64,000 nt of DNA from positions 124,001-188,000 of the forward strand of contig JAXGQB010000012.1 in NCBI GenBank assembly GCA_040766655.1, given 5' to 3'. Of this stretch, positions 60,909-64,000 are shown piece after piece (position 1 is the stretch's first letter; the number at the start of each line of letters is the position of its first letter). The position numbers and the translations under genes are program-made. Under the pieces are notes generated by a model. That model did no database searches. It saw only the letters and a list, made by a program, of their open reading frames with translations, and was not told the origin of the DNA. Source of the DNA: JALOOB01 sp040766655. Its GTDB lineage: Bacteria > Chloroflexota > Anaerolineae > CG2-30-64-16.

Positions 60909-63853
60909 TAGAGGCGCTTGATCACCACGCACGTCACATCGTCGGCCGGCTCGGCCGCGCCCGTGAAGCCGGCCAGCGCAGCGGTCAGGTGGTCCAGTAG
61001 GGCCTGGGCGCTCTCGCGCGCGTGCGCATGGATGACGGAACGCAGGCGCTCTTCGCCGAACTCCTCGCCGTCTGCGTTGAGCGCGTCGGTCACGCCGTCG
61101 GTGTAAAGGACCAGCACATCATCCGGCGCCAGGTCGAACCGGTCGTCGCGCAACTTGATCTCCTCGAACGCGCCCAGGATAGTTCCCGGCTGCATCAATT
61201 CCGCCAGAGAGCCGTCGCTGGACCGGAACAGCAGAGGCCGGTTGTGCCCCGCGTTGGTGAACGAGGCCCGACCCGTGGCCAGGTCCAGCACCACGTAGAT
61301 GGCGCTGAGGAACAGGTCCGCCTGGCTGTCTGCCAGGATCAGCTGGTTGGCGCGCATGAGCGCGGACGCGGGCCCGCGACCGGTGAACGCGACGCTGCGG
61401 ATGATGGTCCGGCTCAGCGCCATGAACAGGGCAGCCGGCACGCCCTTGTCCGCCACATCCGCGATGACCACCCCGAGCCGCGCGGGCGGGCCGGGCAGCT
61501 CGCAGAAATCGTAGAAGTCGCCCCCCACGGTGCGCGCAGCCTGGTACACGGCTGCGAACTGCCAGCCCGGGGGTGCGGGGCACGACTTCGGCAGCAAACT
61601 GAGCTGGATCTCGCGACCCACCGACAGCTCCGCCATCTTGCGGGTGAGCGCCTCGTCGGTGCGCCGCAGGAGCAGCATGTTGTGCACCGCGATGGCCACC
61701 TGGTCGGCAAACGCGAGGAGCGTCTGCTTGTAGGCATCGGCGAAGCGTATCCGCCCCGCAGCATAGCCCAGCTCGAGGGTCCCCAATTGCTCGCCGGCCG
61801 CAGCCAGCGGCAGGAACCAGCGTACATAGCGGTGCAGGCCGAAGCGATCCGCCAGTGCGCGGTCCTCGGCCTCCTCGACCACGCGCAGCGTCAACGTCCG
61901 TCCCTCGACGAGCGCGGTCGCGGCGGGATGACGGCCGTTGAGAGGGAAGTTGGCCTGGGCCTGCCATTCTTCGGTCACCACCTTGCCGACGCCCGCGGCC
62001 ATGCTGAGCTGCCGGCCGCCCTCATCTGCCAGGTACAGCACCCCATAATCACAGCCCAGCGCCTCGGCCACCTTCTCCAGCACGAGCTCGACGGTCGGCT
62101 GCATCGCCTTCGCATCCAGCACGGCCTGTCCGATCATGCGATACGCGCCGCGGGTCATCACGTATTCCAGCGCGCCCGCCGCATGCTGGAGGAATCGCAA
62201 CAGCTCCGGCAGTTCTTCCGGCAGCTCGTGCGGATCACGGTTCTGCACGTAGTGCTCCACGGTGACCACGCCCAGCGTCCGGTTGGAGGACGCGAGCGCC
62301 ACCACCAGGCGGGCCTCGACCGCCGACCCGCGCAGCGCGTAGTTCCCCAGGTTGAAGGTCTGGGCCTCCACACAGCCGGGGTCCCGCAGGTCGACGAACA
62401 CCGGCGGTGCATCATCGTCGCAGGGGTGGACGCGTTGCAGGCGGGAGGCCGCGGGAAATGCGCTGTAGATCTCGGCGTCAGCCAGCCCGAAACCGAGGCG
62501 CAGTCCGTCCGCCAGCAGGCGATAGGCCTGCTCCGCCGAGTCCGTCGCATAGATGGACTGCACGATGGCCTCGAGCAACTGCGGGCGGGCAGGCGCAGCC
62601 TGAGCGGCCGAGGGAGACGGCCCGATAAATTGCCTGCCATTCGAGGCCGGGGGCGCACTCGCCACGCGGACCGGCTCCGGGGCGTACACTGCGGCCGCCT
62701 GCCCCGATACGCCGGAGAGTTGCATCCGGGGCGCCAGGTATTCGATGGCCTCGTTCCAGCGCCCTGCGATGCGCAATATGTGACCCACACGATCCGTGGT
62801 GAAGTGGGCAACCAGCCCCTGGCGATGCGCCTCGTTCATGAAGGTGTAGGCCCCGCCCATCAACTGAACTGCGCCGGAGAGCTGAAGCCGATCCGTCCCC
62901 GTGCGCGTGGGCATCTGCCGCGACCGCGATCGTTGAAGTGCGCCGTGGTCCAACATGTGAAGAACGTCGAGGACCGTGTCGGGGTCTTCTTCGATCATCC
63001 GGATGGCCGCGCGGACCGGCGGCGGTGGGCCCTGCTCGAGGAGAGAACACGCCACCCGGTTGACGACGGCGGAGGTGACGTGCGGCGAACGGTGATGGCG
63101 CACCAGGCTCGCACTCTCGGCACAGAGGCGCGGGATCAGGTAGCGGTCGCCGCCGCCCCAGTTCACGATGGCGTCGATGCCGTGCGGACTGGCAGAACAT
63201 CCCAGTGCCTTAATCGAAGCCTCTGCCAGCGCACAACTCTGATCCGGGGTCAATGGCATTGCGATGACCGGTTTCGCGATGTTGAACGGCGACGTCGGGC
63301 CGGCGGACAGGCCCACCAGGTTGATGCCCCCCGTGACCACCGCGACCAGGCTGTGGGGCGCATCCGCCTCGCGTTCCATGTAGGCGGCACGCAGCGCAAC
63401 CAGCAAGCCGTGCACGAGGTCGTGGGGCAGCGCCTGGAGATGATCGATCAACAGGGCAATGCTGTGGTTGGCGCCGTTCGCGCACCGGGCGAGGAAGCTC
63501 TGAAACGAGCGCATATCCGTTGTTTCCTCGGCCAGCGACGGCGCGGTCCCGCCCAGCTCCGCAGCGATCAGTCCCGCCAGGCTGGTGAAGAAGGCGGCTT
63601 CGTCGTTCGATCGCGTGCGCCACAGGTCGACCCGCAGGGGACGAAAGCGGCCGCCCTGCTGCAGGGCATCGACGACATCGGCCAGCAGATAGCTCTTCTC
63701 GCTCATCGGCGGGCCCAGGAGCACGACGCACTCGTCGTTCATCAGATGGCGCACGATGGTGCGGACGCGGCCGTCATCGCGCACGCGCACCTTCTTGAAC
63801 AGCGATGCCTCTTCGTAGGGCGCCAAACGCCATGGCAGGGGTGCATTCGCCAT
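60908..63853 (-). CDS. AAA-like/GAF/SpoIIE phosphatase signalling protein
   Basis: A 981-residue regulator. Residues 20-340 resemble an AAA-like (AAA-35 type) ATPase domain; the P-loop region reads GPPMSEKS (47-54), keeping Lys-Ser but with Glu replacing the conserved Gly, so nucleotide binding is doubtful. Two GAF-like domains follow (about 430-570 and 580-730). The C-terminal 230 residues are a PP2C-type SpoIIE phosphatase: GGDFYDFCEL (metal-binding Asp), VIADVADKGVPAALFM, and DDVLVLYTDGVTDALN, with DDVTCVVIKRL at the end. Such proteins dephosphorylate anti-anti-sigma factors. The ATG overlaps little with the upstream gene (3 bases apart), suggesting an operon. No signal peptide. Confidence 0.85.
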   Translation of the reverse strand: MANAPLPWRLAPYEEASLFKKVRVRDDGRVRTIVRHLMNDECVVLLGPPMSEKSYLLADVVDALQQGGRFRPLRVDLWRTRSNDEAAFFTSLAGLIAAELGGTAPSLAEETTDMRSFQSFLARCANGANHSIALLIDHLQALPHDLVHGLLVALRAAYMEREADAPHSLVAVVTGGINLVGLSAGPTSPFNIAKPVIAMPLTPDQSCALAEASIKALGCSASPHGIDAIVNWGGGDRYLIPRLCAESASLVRHHRSPHVTSAVVNRVACSLLEQGPPPPVRAAIRMIEEDPDTVLDVLHMLDHGALQRSRSRQMPTRTGTDRLQLSGAVQLMGGAYTFMNEAHRQGLVAHFTTDRVGHILRIAGRWNEAIEYLAPRMQLSGVSGQAAAVYAPEPVRVASAPPASNGRQFIGPSPSAAQAAPARPQLLEAIVQSIYATDSAEQAYRLLADGLRLGFGLADAEIYSAFPAASRLQRVHPCDDDAPPVFVDLRDPGCVEAQTFNLGNYALRGSAVEARLVVALASSNRTLGVVTVEHYVQNRDPHELPEELPELLRFLQHAAGALEYVMTRGAYRMIGQAVLDAKAMQPTVELVLEKVAEALGCDYGVLYLADEGGRQLSMAAGVGKVVTEEWQAQANFPLNGRHPAATALVEGRTLTLRVVEEAEDRALADRFGLHRYVRWFLPLAAAGEQLGTLELGYAAGRIRFADAYKQTLLAFADQVAIAVHNMLLLRRTDEALTRKMAELSVGREIQLSLLPKSCPAPPGWQFAAVYQAARTVGGDFYDFCELPGPPARLGVVIADVADKGVPAALFMALSRTIIRSVAFTGRGPASALMRANQLILADSQADLFLSAIYVVLDLATGRASFTNAGHNRPLLFRSSDGSLAELMQPGTILGAFEEIKLRDDRFDLAPDDVLVLYTDGVTDALNADGEEFGEERLRSVIHAHARESAQALLDHLTAALAGFTGAAEPADDVTCVVIKRL

Positions 63854-63856
63854 GTG

Positions 63857-64000
63857 TCAGATGCCTTCCTGCAGAACCTTGCGGAACAGATAGTCCACGT
63901 CGTAGTTCTCGCTCAACATCCGCGGGAACACGGGGGTGGCGAACCGGAAGAGCGGGCCGCGTGACGTGAACGTGCCGGCGAGCTCGAGGTTGCGACAGGC
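63857..64000 (-). CDS. C-terminal fragment of an upstream gene (truncated by window)
   Basis: 47 codons ending in a TGA at 63857, 3 bases before the SpoIIE gene start. The tail reads SRGPLFRFATPVF and YDVDYLFRKVLQEGI, and a similar ending of AAA-like (AAA-35) proteins is possible; I cannot identify the family from the fragment alone. Same-operon spacing suggests that the product works with the SpoIIE protein. Confidence 0.6.
   Translation of the reverse strand, partial: ACRNLELAGTFTSRGPLFRFATPVFPRMLSENYDVDYLFRKVLQEGI

Noticed and set aside
61022..63964. A nearly 1,000-codon open frame antisense to the SpoIIE-type gene.
   Set aside because: It is the frame shadow of a GC-rich gene: the amino-acid content is dominated by Arg, His, Gly and Gln with no domain, whereas the minus strand encodes clear GAF and SpoIIE motifs.

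Overview
The window is a GC-rich bacterial chromosome segment, densely packed with about 58 genes in short operons, with no rRNA, tRNA, transposase or CRISPR array that I can recognise. The gene set suggests a Chloroflexota-like (Anaerolineae/Caldilineae-type) heterotroph: a secreted lamin-tail-domain protein with Thr/Pro linkers, KorA plus a KorB-KorC fusion, a ubiE/ubiX pair suited to menaquinone metabolism, a GAF/SpoIIE phosphatase with an AAA-like front end, and near-consensus promoters, some apparently leaderless. This taxonomic placement is inference; no marker search was possible.

Layout. 1-9 kb: a truncated ParB-like-fold protein, pyruvate kinase with a C-terminal phosphohistidine domain, a small Cys-rich protein, a metallophosphoesterase, a Tat-lipoprotein MsrP, and gyrB interrupted by a 295-residue intein with an HNH endonuclease core. 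9-12 kb: SAM-hydroxide adenosyltransferase, a MurA carrying Asp instead of the fosfomycin-target Cys, a cupin, then a 27-bp tandem array ending in a long hairpin. 12-20 kb: a membrane protein; a five-gene minus-strand operon (ECF S component, ABC ATPase, permease, UbiE, UbiX); divergent queG and a flavoprotein; a Gre C-terminal-domain protein and a GNAT. 20-25 kb: photolyase, CBS protein, HDAC-like deacetylase, ndk, rsfS, SUI1/YciH. 25-32 kb: RarA fused to a methyltransferase-like domain, a nucleotidyltransferase/small-protein pair of toxin-antitoxin style, korA/korBC, and a 47-residue membrane protein. 32-36 kb: MFS exporter, alpha/beta hydrolase, Nudix, aag and lexA, with a LexA-type palindrome inside the lexA promoter. 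35.7-40.3 kb: a MoxR-DUF58-DUF4129 cluster with rsmI inserted in the same overlapping operon. 40.3-43.7 kb: rpsU (with a structured leader), infA, two abutting parS-like sites at the start of a methyltransferase gene, and rpoD.

44-57.7 kb is a peptide uptake and breakdown locus: two paralogous oligopeptide-binding lipoproteins with a shared promoter motif, a MocR-type regulator between them, OppB and OppC permeases, an M14 carboxypeptidase, an M28-type aminopeptidase, an SDR and an M20 amidohydrolase. No OppD/OppF ATPases lie in the window. The end holds the secreted four-LTD protein and a minus-strand signalling pair (AAA-like/GAF/SpoIIE phosphatase and the tail of the gene upstream of it).

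The most notable items are the HNH intein in GyrB, the tandem parS pair, the RarA-methyltransferase fusion, the lexA promoter/operator, the structured rpsU leader, the ECF S component paired with TauBC-type ABC subunits, the twin oppA promoters, and the hairpin/tandem-repeat element.
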